Shown here: positions 52,081 through 61,387 of the stretch, in pieces | How the letters are laid out: each line of letters opens with the position of its first letter | How positions within the stretch are numbered: position 1 is the first letter of the stretch | NCBI RefSeq assembly: GCF_900129905.1 | Contig: NZ_FQXG01000002.1 | Coordinates: 310,001-374,000, forward strand | Direction: 5' to 3' | Length of the DNA: 64,000 nucleotides | DNA from: Ferrimonas marina | GTDB taxonomy: Bacteria; Pseudomonadota; Gammaproteobacteria; Enterobacterales; Shewanellaceae | Program-made: the position numbers and the translations under genes | Notes under the pieces: model-generated | Seen by the model: only the letters and a program-made list of their open reading frames with translations | The model's database searches: none | What the model was told of the DNA's origin: nothing

Positions 52081-53853
52081 TTATCCCTGCTGTTGCTGGA
52101 TCCATAAATGGATCTTATTCTGCAACACGGCCATGGGCAGTGATCCTGAGTTAAGTACCTGATTGTGGAAGGCCTTAATATCGAAGTCCTCACCCAGTGC
52201 CTGCTCCGCCTCTTCACGCAGTGACAGGATGGTTAACTGGCCAATCTTGTAAGACAGGGCCTGGCCAGGGATCGCCATATAGCGCTCCACCTCGGCCACC
52301 ACATCCGAATGGGCCATCGGACTGTTATCCAGCATGTACTGGATCGCCATCTCCCGGCTCCACCCCTTGGCGTGCAATCCGGTGTCCACCACCAGGCGCA
52401 TTGCCCGCAGCATCTCATCCGACAGCTTGCCAAAATACTGGTAAGGATCGCTGAACAAGCCCATCTCTATGCCCAGGTGCTCGGCATACAGTGCCCAGCC
52501 CTCGGCAAAGGCGGTGTAGCCGCCAAAGCGTTGGAACCTTGGCACCCCTTCCAGCTCCTGCTTGATGGCAATCTGGAAATGGTGGCCCGGTGAGGCCTCA
52601 TGCAGCGAGAGTGTGGTCATGCCCCACTTAGGCTGCGCCTTGAGGTTGTAGGTATTGATGTAGAAGATCCCCGGACGAGAACCATCCGGTGCCGGTGCCT
52701 GGTAGCTGGCCCCAGCTGCCGATTGCTGGCGGAACGCCTCCACCGGCCGCACCACGTAATCCGCCTGGGGCTGGATATCGAAGTACTCCGGCAGCACCGC
52801 GTTGATGGTTTCCCGCAGATCGTTATAGCCGTCAATCAAGCCCTGCTCATCGGTGAAGAAGAACTGGGGATCGCTGCCCAGGTACTCGAAGAAGGCGGTC
52901 AGGTCACCCTCAAAGCCCACCTGCTCACGCACCCCGTCCATCTCTTCCAGGATCCGCGCCACCTCGGCCAGGCCCAGTTGGTGGATCTCGTCCACCGGCA
53001 TGGTGGTGGTGGTGTTCTTGTTGGCCAGGTGCTGATACCAGGCTTTGCCATTGGGCAAAGCACCCCAACCCGCACGGCCTCGGCTCTTGTCCAGGTAGGT
53101 ATTGGCAAAGTAGTCATAGAGCTTACGGATGGAGGGCATCAGCTCCAGGGTGAGGGCACGGGTGTAACGGGCCACCAGCTCCTCGGCATCCTCGTCACTG
53201 AGCCCTTCCGGCAGATCGTTCAGTGGCTGGTAGAAGGGGGACTGCTCCAGCGGCAGATCGATCTGGTCCTGCAACTGGGGCAAGATGCGCTGTACCAGCA
53301 CCCGGGGCAGCACCACGTTGGACTCGGCCCCCTCCTCCATCCGCTCCAGAGCGCTGTCGACCCACTCGGAGAAGCCGCCGATGCGGCTGATGAAGTTGTC
53401 ATAGTCCAGCACCGTCTCAAACGGCTGGGCACTTTCGCCGCTGCCCAGCTGAACGAAGGTGATCACCCGGCTGTAAAACTGGTTCATCGGCAGGAAGCGG
53501 CTGGGGTAGGTTTCATCCACCAGTGCCATCTCCAGCTCGTACTTGAGCACATCCCGGCTCAGGCGTTGCTGCTCATCCAGGCTGGCGGGGTCCATCGCAT
53601 TGACCTGCTGCAGGTAGCGACTGTTGAGCTCGTGTCGGGCCTTGAGATAATCATCCGACAGGTTGTTGGCCATCTTGTTGTTGTATTCGAAGCGGCCGAC
53701 AAAGGTGGCACGTACCGGGTTGAGGGCCAGGTAGTCGTCAAAGTAGGCCTCGGCCAGGGCATTGAAATCGGTGGGCTCAACCTCGGGGGCCGGCGAGCAG
53801 GCTGACAACGCCGCAACCGCGGCCAAAGTCAGCAGTGAACGTATCCTTTTCAT
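52081..53853 (-). CDS. DUF885 family lipoprotein, putative zinc peptidase
   Basis: A 590-residue predicted lipoprotein (signal peptide, lipobox LSAC with Cys 19). DUF885 is a zincin-like peptidase group; the motif [11 protein letters not shown] at about 420 supplies the HEXXXH-like zinc site, with a distal Glu in [13 protein letters not shown]. Likely periplasmic or outer-membrane-facing peptide hydrolysis, which would suit peptide-importing receptors nearby, but that is inference. A terminator upstream separates it from the TonB2 operon. Confidence 0.82.
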   Translation of the reverse strand: MKRIRSLLTLAAVAALSACSPAPEVEPTDFNALAEAYFDDYLALNPVRATFVGRFEYNNKMANNLSDDYLKARHELNSRYLQQVNAMDPASLDEQQRLSRDVLKYELEMALVDETYPSRFLPMNQFYSRVITFVQLGSGESAQPFETVLDYDNFISRIGGFSEWVDSALERMEEGAESNVVLPRVLVQRILPQLQDQIDLPLEQSPFYQPLNDLPEGLSDEDAEELVARYTRALTLELMPSIRKLYDYFANTYLDKSRGRAGWGALPNGKAWYQHLANKNTTTTMPVDEIHQLGLAEVARILEEMDGVREQVGFEGDLTAFFEYLGSDPQFFFTDEQGLIDGYNDLRETINAVLPEYFDIQPQADYVVRPVEAFRQQSAAGASYQAPAPDGSRPGIFYINTYNLKAQPKWGMTTLSLHEASPGHHFQIAIKQELEGVPRFQRFGGYTAFAEGWALYAEHLGIEMGLFSDPYQYFGKLSDEMLRAMRLVVDTGLHAKGWSREMAIQYMLDNSPMAHSDVVAEVERYMAIPGQALSYKIGQLTILSLREEAEQALGEDFDIKAFHNQVLNSGSLPMAVLQNKIHLWIQQQQG

Positions 53854-53868
53854 CTCACTCTTCCTATA

Positions 53869-53892
53869 AAAAAGCCCCGCAGTGCGGGGCTT
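53869..53892 (-). terminator. Terminator at the end of the TonB2 operon
   Basis: AAGCCCCGC (53872-53880), AGT, GCGGGGCTT (53884-53892); the minus strand ends in TTTTTT. Confidence 0.88.
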
Positions 53893-53911
53893 CTACTATC
53901 ACCAATCCGAT

Positions 53912-55165
53912 TTAGATGGCGACGTCTTTGCGATCCGCGGTCTCCTTGATGTAGGAGATCCAGCCGGATGCGGACTTCTTGGTCTTGCTGTCTTTGGAGG
54001 CGGCAACCGCAGCCTGATGTGCAGACTTGTACTCACCCAGGTAGAAGTGAGCCTGTGCCAACAGCATCTGGGCTTCGCCGGTGCTCTTGAGGCCTTTGCC
54101 GTTCATCGCGTTGCGAATCGCGGTTTTGGCTTCCTTGTAGCGCTCCTTCTCCATCAGCAGGCCCGCCTGGCGCATGAAGTAGCGAGAGTTGTTCTCGATC
54201 TCAGCCGCCTGACCGTAGTAGGTGATCGCCTTGTCGATCTCCTTGGCCTGGTGATAGGTGTTAGCCAGCATCGCCAGTGAAGACTCGTCCTTCTCCACCA
54301 GACCGCTCTTCAGGTATTCCTCCTGCAGGGCGGCGGACTTGAACGGGATCTCGTTCTGGGCGTACAGCTGGGCCAGCATCTTGTACTCGCTGGCGGTTTC
54401 CAGGTAGCCACGACGGTGAGCCACGTCCATGGTGTAGAGGGCTTTCTTGTAGTCTTCACCCAGCATGTACATCTGACCGAGCTGGATCCAGTTACGGCGC
54501 TCGTTCGGGAAGAAGCGAACGATGTCTTCCGACACATCCGCAGCCTTCTTGTACTGCTTGGTTTCGTAGTAAGAGGCCATCTTCAGGCTGTATGGGCCTT
54601 TGTTGGGCTCTTTCTGCAGGGCGATGGACTTGTCAGCGTACTTCAGCGTGTCGCTGTACTGCTTCTGCTCGTACTTGGCGGAGGCCATCCGCAGGTAGAC
54701 GTTGGTGTCTTCCTTACAGGTAAAGGCCATCCAGTCGTTGTAGTACTTCAGGGCAGCATCGAAGTTGCGCTCAGCGATGTTCAGGTCACCCAGCAGACGC
54801 AGCGTTTGGGCCTGGTCGGACCCGCCCAGCTGGTTGATGTCTGCGGCGATCTTCAAATGCTTCATCGCGGTATCGATGTGACCCTCTTTGCCAGCGTACA
54901 ACGAGCCGATCATGCGAGACACATAGGCCTTGTCGAACTCACCGGAGGGATTGATCTCCAGCAGGATCTCCAGGGCACCGTCGACGTTGTCCTCGGCGTA
55001 CAGCTCGTACGCCTTCTGAACCCGACGACCCACCCGCTCAGACACCACACGGGTCTTACGGGTATCGATCTCACATTGTTCCGCCGCGACGGCAACGGGC
55101 GCCGTAAAGGTGGCCCCCACCGCAGCCAGGATCAGAGCCGAGAGTATCGTAGTTTTGGTTTTCAT
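53912..55165 (-). CDS. TPR-repeat periplasmic protein of the TonB2 system
   Basis: A 417-residue exported protein: signal peptide to AVAAE (about 29), then about ten TPR-type helical pairs (for example residues about 45-400). It is the last gene of the DUF3450-TtpC-ExbB-ExbD-TonB cluster and starts 15 bases after the tonB stop. TPR proteins in this place are common in Vibrio and Shewanella TonB2 loci and probably act as periplasmic scaffolds; a precise role is not known. Confidence 0.82.
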   Translation of the reverse strand: MKTKTTILSALILAAVGATFTAPVAVAAEQCEIDTRKTRVVSERVGRRVQKAYELYAEDNVDGALEILLEINPSGEFDKAYVSRMIGSLYAGKEGHIDTAMKHLKIAADINQLGGSDQAQTLRLLGDLNIAERNFDAALKYYNDWMAFTCKEDTNVYLRMASAKYEQKQYSDTLKYADKSIALQKEPNKGPYSLKMASYYETKQYKKAADVSEDIVRFFPNERRNWIQLGQMYMLGEDYKKALYTMDVAHRRGYLETASEYKMLAQLYAQNEIPFKSAALQEEYLKSGLVEKDESSLAMLANTYHQAKEIDKAITYYGQAAEIENNSRYFMRQAGLLMEKERYKEAKTAIRNAMNGKGLKSTGEAQMLLAQAHFYLGEYKSAHQAAVAASKDSKTKKSASGWISYIKETADRKDVAI

Positions 55166-55180
55166 ACTTACCTCCCACCC

Positions 55181-55801
55181 TTATCCGTTAGCTTTGTCCA
55201 AAGTAAAGTCCAGACGGACGGTCTGACCCGGCTGCTTCACCGGCTTGCCATCCACAATCTTGGGCTTGTACTTCCATTTACGCAGGGCCCGGCGTGCTTC
55301 CTGGTCGAACAGGCGACGGGGTTCCGCTTCGATAACCTTCACGTCTTCCACCGCACCCAGCTCGTTGATGGTGAAGCTGAGGATTACGTAACCCTCTTTA
55401 CCATCACGGGCGGCTTTGATGGGGTAACGCGGCTCGATACGAACGATCGGGGTCGCGTCGCCGTCACGGGCCATCGCGTTGCTCGGGTCACCCAGACCTC
55501 CGCTGAGGCCCCCCAGGTCCACACTGGGTACGTTGACAGAAACGGAGTCGGACATGTCGTTGGTGTCCGGCTGCATCTCCACCGGCTTGGGCGGTTGTTG
55601 CGGCGGCTTCGGCGGCTTCGGCTTGGGACGGTCGCGGTTTTGCGCTTGCGCGTCTTGCCGCTCCATCACAATCTCAATCGGCGGGGTTTTGAAGCCAGTG
55701 TCGGCGCGCTTTGCGCCGCCACTGATCAAGAACGCCATGAATGAGAACAAAGCGAAGGTCACCGCAGCACCGACTAACAGGGCTAACAGTGCTCTCAACA
55801 T
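55181..55801 (-). CDS. tonB2: TonB family protein (TonB2)
   Basis: A 206-residue TonB: N-terminal membrane anchor (about 5-28), Pro/Lys-rich spacer RPKPKPPKPPQQPPKPVEM (about 58-76), and C-terminal TonB domain (VRIEPRYPIKAARDGKEGYV, then KWKYKPKIVDGKPV). It passes proton-motive energy from ExbB/ExbD to outer-membrane receptors. The short spacer is like Vibrio TonB2. One base separates it from exbD. Confidence 0.92.
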   Translation of the reverse strand: MLRALLALLVGAAVTFALFSFMAFLISGGAKRADTGFKTPPIEIVMERQDAQAQNRDRPKPKPPKPPQQPPKPVEMQPDTNDMSDSVSVNVPSVDLGGLSGGLGDPSNAMARDGDATPIVRIEPRYPIKAARDGKEGYVILSFTINELGAVEDVKVIEAEPRRLFDQEARRALRKWKYKPKIVDGKPVKQPGQTVRLDFTLDKANG

Positions 55802-55802
55802 A

Positions 55803-56207
55803 TTAATCGTTCTCCGCTGAGACCGAGATCGTGTCGATACCGGCCGCTTTCACCTGATCCATTACCTTAACCACGATACCGTGCTTGGAACCTTGGTCGG
55901 CCTGGATCATCACCTGAGCCTCGGGAGACTCTGCCAGCATACGTTCTACGTTAGCGCGAACCCGCTGAATATCAACTTCACGCTTCTCCATGTAGACGAT
56001 GCCCGCTTCGTTGATGGCGATAAAAATGTTGGCGGACGGCTTCTTCGACGCTTGTTGTGCCTTAGGACGGTTAACCTCGATGCCGGACTCCTTCACAAAG
56101 GACGTAGTCACAATGAAGAAGATCAGCATGATGAAAACGATGTCCAGCATAGGGGTCATATCGACCTGGGCTTCTTCTGCGCCGCTGGAATGCTTCTTAC
56201 GTGCCAT
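55803..56207 (-). CDS. exbD2: Biopolymer transport protein ExbD (ExbD2)
   Basis: A 134-residue ExbD/TolR: cytoplasmic N-terminus, VDMTPMLDIVFIMLIFFIV membrane segment (about 15-33) with the proton-carrying Asp, then a periplasmic domain. Partner of the ExbB 12 bases upstream. The GC-balanced codon use is unremarkable. Confidence 0.93.
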   Translation of the reverse strand: MARKKHSSGAEEAQVDMTPMLDIVFIMLIFFIVTTSFVKESGIEVNRPKAQQASKKPSANIFIAINEAGIVYMEKREVDIQRVRANVERMLAESPEAQVMIQADQGSKHGIVVKVMDQVKAAGIDTISVSAEND

Positions 56208-56219
56208 AAAAAACTCTCT

Positions 56220-56750
56220 TTAGTGATGGGGCAGGTTATCGGTCAATTGCTCTGCGGACATCTGCAGACGAGCCTTCAGACGGGTGCTGAAGAACACGCC
56301 GGACAGCGCCGCTACCATTCCTGACATAGTCGGGATGGTGGCCATTGAGATCCCGCCTGCCATCAGGCGCGGGTTCCCTGTCCCTTGCACGGCCATCACC
56401 TCGAACACTGCAATCATGCCGGTAACAGTACCGAGCAGACCCAGCATCGGGCAGATGGCAACCAGGGTATTAATCAACCCCATACGTGCGTTCAATTGTT
56501 CTTTTGCCTGGGAGATCCATGCTTCACGAATGCGATGGGCGTACCAGGACGTTGTGTCCTCGCGGGCTTCCCACTTGGCGATGATCTCTTTGCGCAGCTT
56601 CGGGAAAACGAAGCTGACAAAGAAGTAGCGCTCAAGCATCAGCACCCACATGAGGAACAGCGCCCCCGCCACCAACCAGAGGACGTCGCCCCCGGTGGCC
56701 ATGAAGTCCCTGACAGACTCCCAGAGTTCTACCAGGTAAAGCATAATCAC
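56220..56750 (-). CDS. exbB2: MotA/TolQ/ExbB proton channel protein (ExbB2)
   Basis: A 176-residue ExbB with three membrane segments. CPMLGLLGTVTGMIAVFEVMA and GGISMATIPTMSGMVAALSGVFF are the family channel motifs. Shorter than classical ExbB, as in the TonB2 systems. Start ATG 56750 overlaps the ttpC stop by four bases. Confidence 0.93.
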   Translation of the reverse strand: MIMLYLVELWESVRDFMATGGDVLWLVAGALFLMWVLMLERYFFVSFVFPKLRKEIIAKWEAREDTTSWYAHRIREAWISQAKEQLNARMGLINTLVAICPMLGLLGTVTGMIAVFEVMAVQGTGNPRLMAGGISMATIPTMSGMVAALSGVFFSTRLKARLQMSAEQLTDNLPHH

Positions 56751-58105
56751 TTGCCTCGCTGTTCAGCGTGGGCCGCGATGATGCCAGCACTTTGCTCTTC
56801 GATAACGTCAACCACGGACTTGGCGCGGCCAGCTACGAAGGCGTGCATCAGCAACAGCGGCAGAGCAGCAACCAGACCCAATACGGTGGTTACCAATGCC
56901 ATGGAGATACCGCCAGCCATGATCTTCGGATCGCCGGTACCGAACAGGGTGATGTCCTGGAAGGTCGCGATCATACCGGTTACGGTACCCAACAGACCCA
57001 GCATCGGGGCGATGGCAGCCAGTACCTTGATGATGTTGACGCCGGATTCGATCTTCGGAGTCTCTTTCAGGATGGCTTCGTCCAGCTTCAGCTCCAGGGT
57101 CTCGACGTCGACATCTTTGGCGCCGTGGTAGGTGCCCAGGATGCGGCCCAGCGGGTTGTTGCCCGGGTTGTCGATGTTCTTGATCTGAGAACGGATCTTG
57201 CCGGAAACCAGGGTCAGGCTAACGATCTTCCAAACGGAGATCAGCAGACCGAATACCAGCAGACCAGCGATGATCTTACCAACCACACCACCGGCTTCGA
57301 ACTGCTCCTGCAGGGTCGCCTTCTGGGTGTATACCGCCAGCAGGGCACCGCGGGACGGGTCAACGAACAGCTCAGAGGATTGGCCAGCGGCCAGGTTCTG
57401 GAACTCACCCACGGTCTTGACCTTGTAACCTTCCGGCTGCTTAGGCAGCTGAACGATGGTACCGGTCTGCGGGTTGTAGTTCAGGTACTCGCCGTCAGCC
57501 AGCAGGGTGAAGTTACCGATACGGGTAACGGCCTTCTCGCTCACGTCACCTTGCGGGGTGGTCACGTCGGTGTTGAAGGTCACAACCTTGCCGGATTGAG
57601 TCATCTCGGTCTGCAGGGCAAACCACAGCTCTTCCAGCTCTTTGATGGTCGGCAGCTCTTTAGCGGCACCCAGTTCGGCCATGAACTCGGCACGACCCGG
57701 CAGCTGAGCGCTGATCAGAGAAGCGTGCAGCTGACCGGACATGTCGCCGGACACCTGACGTACCACACCGAACATCTCACCCAGGTCACCGGTGGCAGAA
57801 GCCAGGTCGTGGCTCAGGCGGTCGATCTCCTGATCGTTGCTGGTGAACTTGTTGGACAGGTCTTCACCACGCTGCTTTTCGGCAGCCAGCTGGGCCTTGG
57901 CCTTCTTCAGCAAAGCTTGCTTGTCGGCACGGTCAGAGGTGAACTCCGATTCACGCTGCTTGTTGATGCGTGCTTCGGATTGACGGTCAGATTGGATCTG
58001 CTTAAGCAGCTGATCCAGGGATTGAGCATTTTGCTCCGCGGCCATCGGGGCAGCGGAAAGGGTCATTGCCGCTGCAACAACGGCAGTAGTGATGATCTTT
58101 TTCAT
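56747..58105 (-). CDS. ttpC: TonB2 system protein TtpC (MotA/TolQ/ExbB domain)
   Basis: A 452-residue protein: signal peptide (to MAAEQ), a coiled-coil region (about 25-110), a periplasmic part, and a C-terminal ExbB-like channel (about 265-450, with IAPMLGLLGTVTGMIATFQ and GGISMALVTTVLGLVAALPLLL). TtpC is the extra energiser of Vibrio-type TonB2 systems. Overlaps the preceding DUF3450 gene (TAATG) and exbB. Confidence 0.9.
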   Translation of the reverse strand: MKKIITTAVVAAAMTLSAAPMAAEQNAQSLDQLLKQIQSDRQSEARINKQRESEFTSDRADKQALLKKAKAQLAAEKQRGEDLSNKFTSNDQEIDRLSHDLASATGDLGEMFGVVRQVSGDMSGQLHASLISAQLPGRAEFMAELGAAKELPTIKELEELWFALQTEMTQSGKVVTFNTDVTTPQGDVSEKAVTRIGNFTLLADGEYLNYNPQTGTIVQLPKQPEGYKVKTVGEFQNLAAGQSSELFVDPSRGALLAVYTQKATLQEQFEAGGVVGKIIAGLLVFGLLISVWKIVSLTLVSGKIRSQIKNIDNPGNNPLGRILGTYHGAKDVDVETLELKLDEAILKETPKIESGVNIIKVLAAIAPMLGLLGTVTGMIATFQDITLFGTGDPKIMAGGISMALVTTVLGLVAALPLLLMHAFVAGRAKSVVDVIEEQSAGIIAAHAEQRGK

Positions 58106-58887
58106 TATTCTGCACTCTCCGCGGCTTGTACTGGCAGTTTGATCAGGTCCGGAGCGGCCTGACGACGAGCCATCTTGATGGCGTTGGACACGGCACGCAT
58201 GGAGCCGTCACCCAGCGCGTTCCAGCTGCGGCTTTCGTTGTCCCAAACCCAGGCGTTCTGCTGGTCCAGAGACTGAGCCAGGAACACCACGCGGCCCAGG
58301 TGGAAGAAATCCACGGTGAGCTCTTTGCCGTCGATGCTCAGCTTACCTTCGTAAGCGTCCATCTTGTTGCCGTACTCGTTCTCGATCTGGTACGCGTCCA
58401 GAACCAGGCGGTACTTCTCGGAGGTGGAGATGTTGGAATCGCCCATCACCTCTTTGAGGCGATTTACACGAGCAGTACGCTCATCGGCCTTGAACGGTAC
58501 GTCCATGGCAACAAACTGCTCCAAGGAGCTGATCATACGGGTCATCAGCGGAACAACACCCTGCTTGGTGCGTTCGATGCCGTTGATCTGCTCTTGCAGG
58601 GAGGCGATACGCAGGTCCTGGTCATCGACCAGGGTCTGCACGTAATCGTTGTAGTGTGCGAGGGTCTCGGTTTCGTCCACAACCTGACGGTACTCGTAGA
58701 GCATGTCTTGAGTTTGGTCGTAGAGCTTGTTGATCTTCTGCTGAGAATTAACAGCGTCCTGCTGGATCTGCTTATCAGCGTTCTGGATATTGGTCAGCGC
58801 ATCAGCGGCTGAAGCCATGCCAGTTACAGTCAGTGCTACTGCACCGATCACTGCAGAGGCGAGCTTGGTCTTTTTCATCACGGACAT
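58105..58887 (-). CDS. DUF3450 coiled-coil protein, first gene of the TonB2 operon
   Basis: A 260-residue exported protein: signal peptide ending GMASA, then a long coiled coil (about 30-130, rich in Gln/Glu/Lys/Asp) and a C-terminal domain with LDAYQIENEYGNKMDAYEG. DUF3450 always neighbours ttpC-exbB-exbD-tonB in these bacteria, so it serves the same complex. ATG 58887 (MSVMKKTK) is used; ATG 58878 (MKKTK) is an alternative. Confidence 0.82.
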   Translation of the reverse strand: MSVMKKTKLASAVIGAVALTVTGMASAADALTNIQNADKQIQQDAVNSQQKINKLYDQTQDMLYEYRQVVDETETLAHYNDYVQTLVDDQDLRIASLQEQINGIERTKQGVVPLMTRMISSLEQFVAMDVPFKADERTARVNRLKEVMGDSNISTSEKYRLVLDAYQIENEYGNKMDAYEGKLSIDGKELTVDFFHLGRVVFLAQSLDQQNAWVWDNESRSWNALGDGSMRAVSNAIKMARRQAAPDLIKLPVQAAESAE

Positions 58888-59520
58888 AGTTCCCAACCAG
58901 TCTTGTAGTGAGTCCACGGCCCCAAACAGCATCTTGTGTGTGCTACTCAGCGTAATGTTGGAGCCAGTCCCGTCTTTTACTATTTGTTATTCCCTTCATG
59001 CGCACTTGGTCTACGGTGCACATGCCCACGAATCTTTTCATAGCGCCGTAAGTTGTGTCAACTATGTTACCCACCACAAATATCCGCTCATGAATCCATA
59101 CAAACGACCAACATCAGTAAGCTACTGTCAAACAAGGTTCACCAGACCAAAACCTCATAAGAGAAAAAAACTGGATCTAGGTCACATTGAGTCGCAGATC
59201 GGGAGCTGGGTGCGCACTTGCAGTGAAATCATTCACCCCGACAGGCATGAGCGAGAGAAATCACTACCACCAACCACTGTTCAAACATCAACCAAACTGG
59301 ATTCGAACCAGAAAAAAAATTTTTATGACAATCTGATTTCGAACCCGGCTCATCAGCACATTGAGGGCCGTTTTGGCCTGCGGGATTGATGCGAAACTGA
59401 ACGACAGGGTGAATCTTGGTCGATTGCGCGGTGAAATGGAGATAATTGACAATCTTGTCAATTTCAAAGAACTAGCTGCCGATTGCGCCCAACAAGACAC
59501 AATCGACAGTTATGCGAAGA
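58888..59520. other. Upstream region of the TonB2 operon
   Basis: About 630 bases with no convincing gene. It contains a perfect palindrome at 59444-59463 and a CRP-like core GTGAAATCATTCAC at 59223-59236. The promoter of the TonB2 operon should be in the first 150 bases; none could be fixed. Confidence 0.5.
59444..59463. promoter_or_regulatory. Perfect 20-bp palindrome, possible operator
   Basis: AATTGACAA-TC-TTGTCAATT is a perfect 9-bp inverted repeat with a two-base centre, between the 2OG-oxygenase gene end and the TonB2 operon. Regulator unknown. Confidence 0.5.
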
Positions 59521-61296
59521 TCAGGGAAGCCGCACCAGGTCCATGGCGATGGTCATCCGTTCGGCCTTTTGGGCCAGTGGCACCGTGCCGTGCCACATGC
59601 AGGAAGGGAACAGGGCAAGATGCCCCTCCTTGGGTTGGATCAGGGTATCCGGCGGCAGCTCAATATGGCGACTGAGCGCCGGTTGACCCAGCTTCAGCCA
59701 CCCTGCCTCGCTCTGCTTCACCTCCTCCGGCACGCTGACGTAGAAGCAAGCACTGAAGGTGCCCTCGTTGTGGAAGTGATCGCGGTGGTAACCCTCCTGC
59801 TGCAGCCGCACCGACCAGGCACCGCTGAAGCGGGTACGTCCGCCGCTTACCCGCAGACTGGGGTGGTCCGCCCGGGTCGGCAAGCCAGCAAGAAACTCAC
59901 CGACACGCTGCTCAATCACCGACGCCACCTGGCCAATCCTGGCACTGCGGCGCTGGTACAGGTGCCCTTCGGTTTGAGTACCACCGCGAAGAGACTGCTC
60001 CATCGGGTAGCGCAAGGATTGGTGCAGTTGGATCAACTCCTGACGCAGTGCCTCCATCTCAGAGCCAAGCTGATCGTTGAGGTCAAACACCCGCACCAAG
60101 CCATCAACGTCATAGAGCGCCCGGTAGCCGGCATCGTCACCGGACAGTCGTAGCGCGGTGGCCTTGAGTGCCCACCAACCCTGGTTATCCGGCTGGCGCA
60201 CAAGCATGCTGTCCAATAGAGCCAATGCCCGCTCGGACTGACCCAAACAGAGCAGGGTCAGGGCCCGCTCGTAATCCACCTGGTCATGGCCGTCCTGGCT
60301 GTAGCGATCCAGGGTCTGCAGGGCCTGGCGCAGATCGCCCTGTTCCCGCTGCAGGTGGGCCAACATCGCCAGGCCATCGCCATGGTTGGGCTGACGGGAC
60401 AGGTAGCGATCCAGCACCGCCGCCGCCTCGTCCTGCCGCTCTGCTTTAAGTAAGCGCTTGGCAAAATCCAGTTGCAGCGCGTCCTGCTCGGCCCCCTGCC
60501 CCGCCTGGCGGTAATCGACAAAGCTGTCGCTCTCGTCACTGAGCCAGCGCAGTCGGAACAGCCGGTCTAACAGGTCCCTGTCCCTTGGGGCAGATTGCAG
60601 CAAGGCCTGGTAGTGTTGCTTGGCCTGCTCGGTTTCCCCCAACAGAAACAAGGACTCAGCCAGTGCCTTGCGGTACAGCGGTGGCCCCCCGGCCAGCTGA
60701 GTGGCTTGCTCTAACTGGCCAAGGGCCTGGGCAAACTCGCCGCGCTTGAGCAGCAGTTGCCCCAGCTGGTAGAGGATGCGGTGATCCTGGGGCTGCTTAC
60801 TCAGCCACTGTTGATAGCCTGATTCCGCCTGGTCCAACTGCCCCTCGGCCACCAGGGTTTGCCCCAGCCCCAGCTGGGCACCGCCGTGGTTGGGCTGCAG
60901 TGACAGCGCACGTTGGTAGTGGCCCTGGGCCTTTGCGTTGTGCCCCTGCTGTTGCAGCAGTCGCGCCTTGTTGTAGTGGGCATCGGCAAATCCGCTGTCC
61001 AGCGCCAGCGCCTTGTCGAACTGGGCCAGGGCTTGTTGCGGCTGGTTCACACTGGCCAGCAGGCCGGCGTAACCGCAGTGAAACGCCGGGTGCTTGTGCC
61101 AGCGGATCAGCTTCTGGAACACTCGCTCACTCTGTTCAGCCTTGCCCAGATGGCGCAGGCATTGGGCTTGCAAATAAAGCAGGTTGGGGTGTTTGGGTTG
61201 CAGGGCCAATAGGCCCTCTAGCAGCGGGGAAGCGGCTTGATACTGACGCTGCTGAAACAGCTGCATCGCTCGCTGCATCTGTTGATTGGGATCCAT
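59521..61296 (-). CDS. TPR protein with C-terminal 2OG-Fe(II) oxygenase domain
   Basis: A 591-residue protein. Residues about 1-370 are TPR/sulfotransferase-like helical repeats (LFQQRQYQAASPLLEGLL, and so on). The C-terminal ~200 residues form a putative 2OG-Fe(II) oxygenase: YHRDHFHNEG (about 490) supplies the H-X-D pair, LFPSCMWHGTVPL the distal His, and RMTIAMDL the 2OG-binding Arg. Such proteins sit next to TonB-dependent receptors in several Proteobacteria. AGGAGGT precedes ATG 61296. Substrate unknown; a terminator separates it from receptor 4. Confidence 0.85.
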   Translation of the reverse strand: MDPNQQMQRAMQLFQQRQYQAASPLLEGLLALQPKHPNLLYLQAQCLRHLGKAEQSERVFQKLIRWHKHPAFHCGYAGLLASVNQPQQALAQFDKALALDSGFADAHYNKARLLQQQGHNAKAQGHYQRALSLQPNHGGAQLGLGQTLVAEGQLDQAESGYQQWLSKQPQDHRILYQLGQLLLKRGEFAQALGQLEQATQLAGGPPLYRKALAESLFLLGETEQAKQHYQALLQSAPRDRDLLDRLFRLRWLSDESDSFVDYRQAGQGAEQDALQLDFAKRLLKAERQDEAAAVLDRYLSRQPNHGDGLAMLAHLQREQGDLRQALQTLDRYSQDGHDQVDYERALTLLCLGQSERALALLDSMLVRQPDNQGWWALKATALRLSGDDAGYRALYDVDGLVRVFDLNDQLGSEMEALRQELIQLHQSLRYPMEQSLRGGTQTEGHLYQRRSARIGQVASVIEQRVGEFLAGLPTRADHPSLRVSGGRTRFSGAWSVRLQQEGYHRDHFHNEGTFSACFYVSVPEEVKQSEAGWLKLGQPALSRHIELPPDTLIQPKEGHLALFPSCMWHGTVPLAQKAERMTIAMDLVRLP

Positions 61297-61340
61297 CCGG
61301 TACCTCCTAACTCCTTTGCTCCATCATTCCCTGTCAGACA

Positions 61341-61369
61341 CAAAAAGGCCAGCCCGAGGGCTGGCCTTT
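61341..61369 (-). terminator. Rho-independent terminator of receptor 4
   Basis: AAAGGCCAGCCC (61344-61355) pairs with GGGCTGGCCTTT (61358-61369); the minus strand then has five Ts. Confidence 0.9.
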
Positions 61370-61387
61370 GTCAGAACTAAGTTGGAC

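Noticed and set aside
58888-59520. Fur boxes or a small gene upstream of the TonB2 operon
   Set aside because: No GATAAT-type 19-bp match, and the open frames there have no ribosome site or recognisable features.
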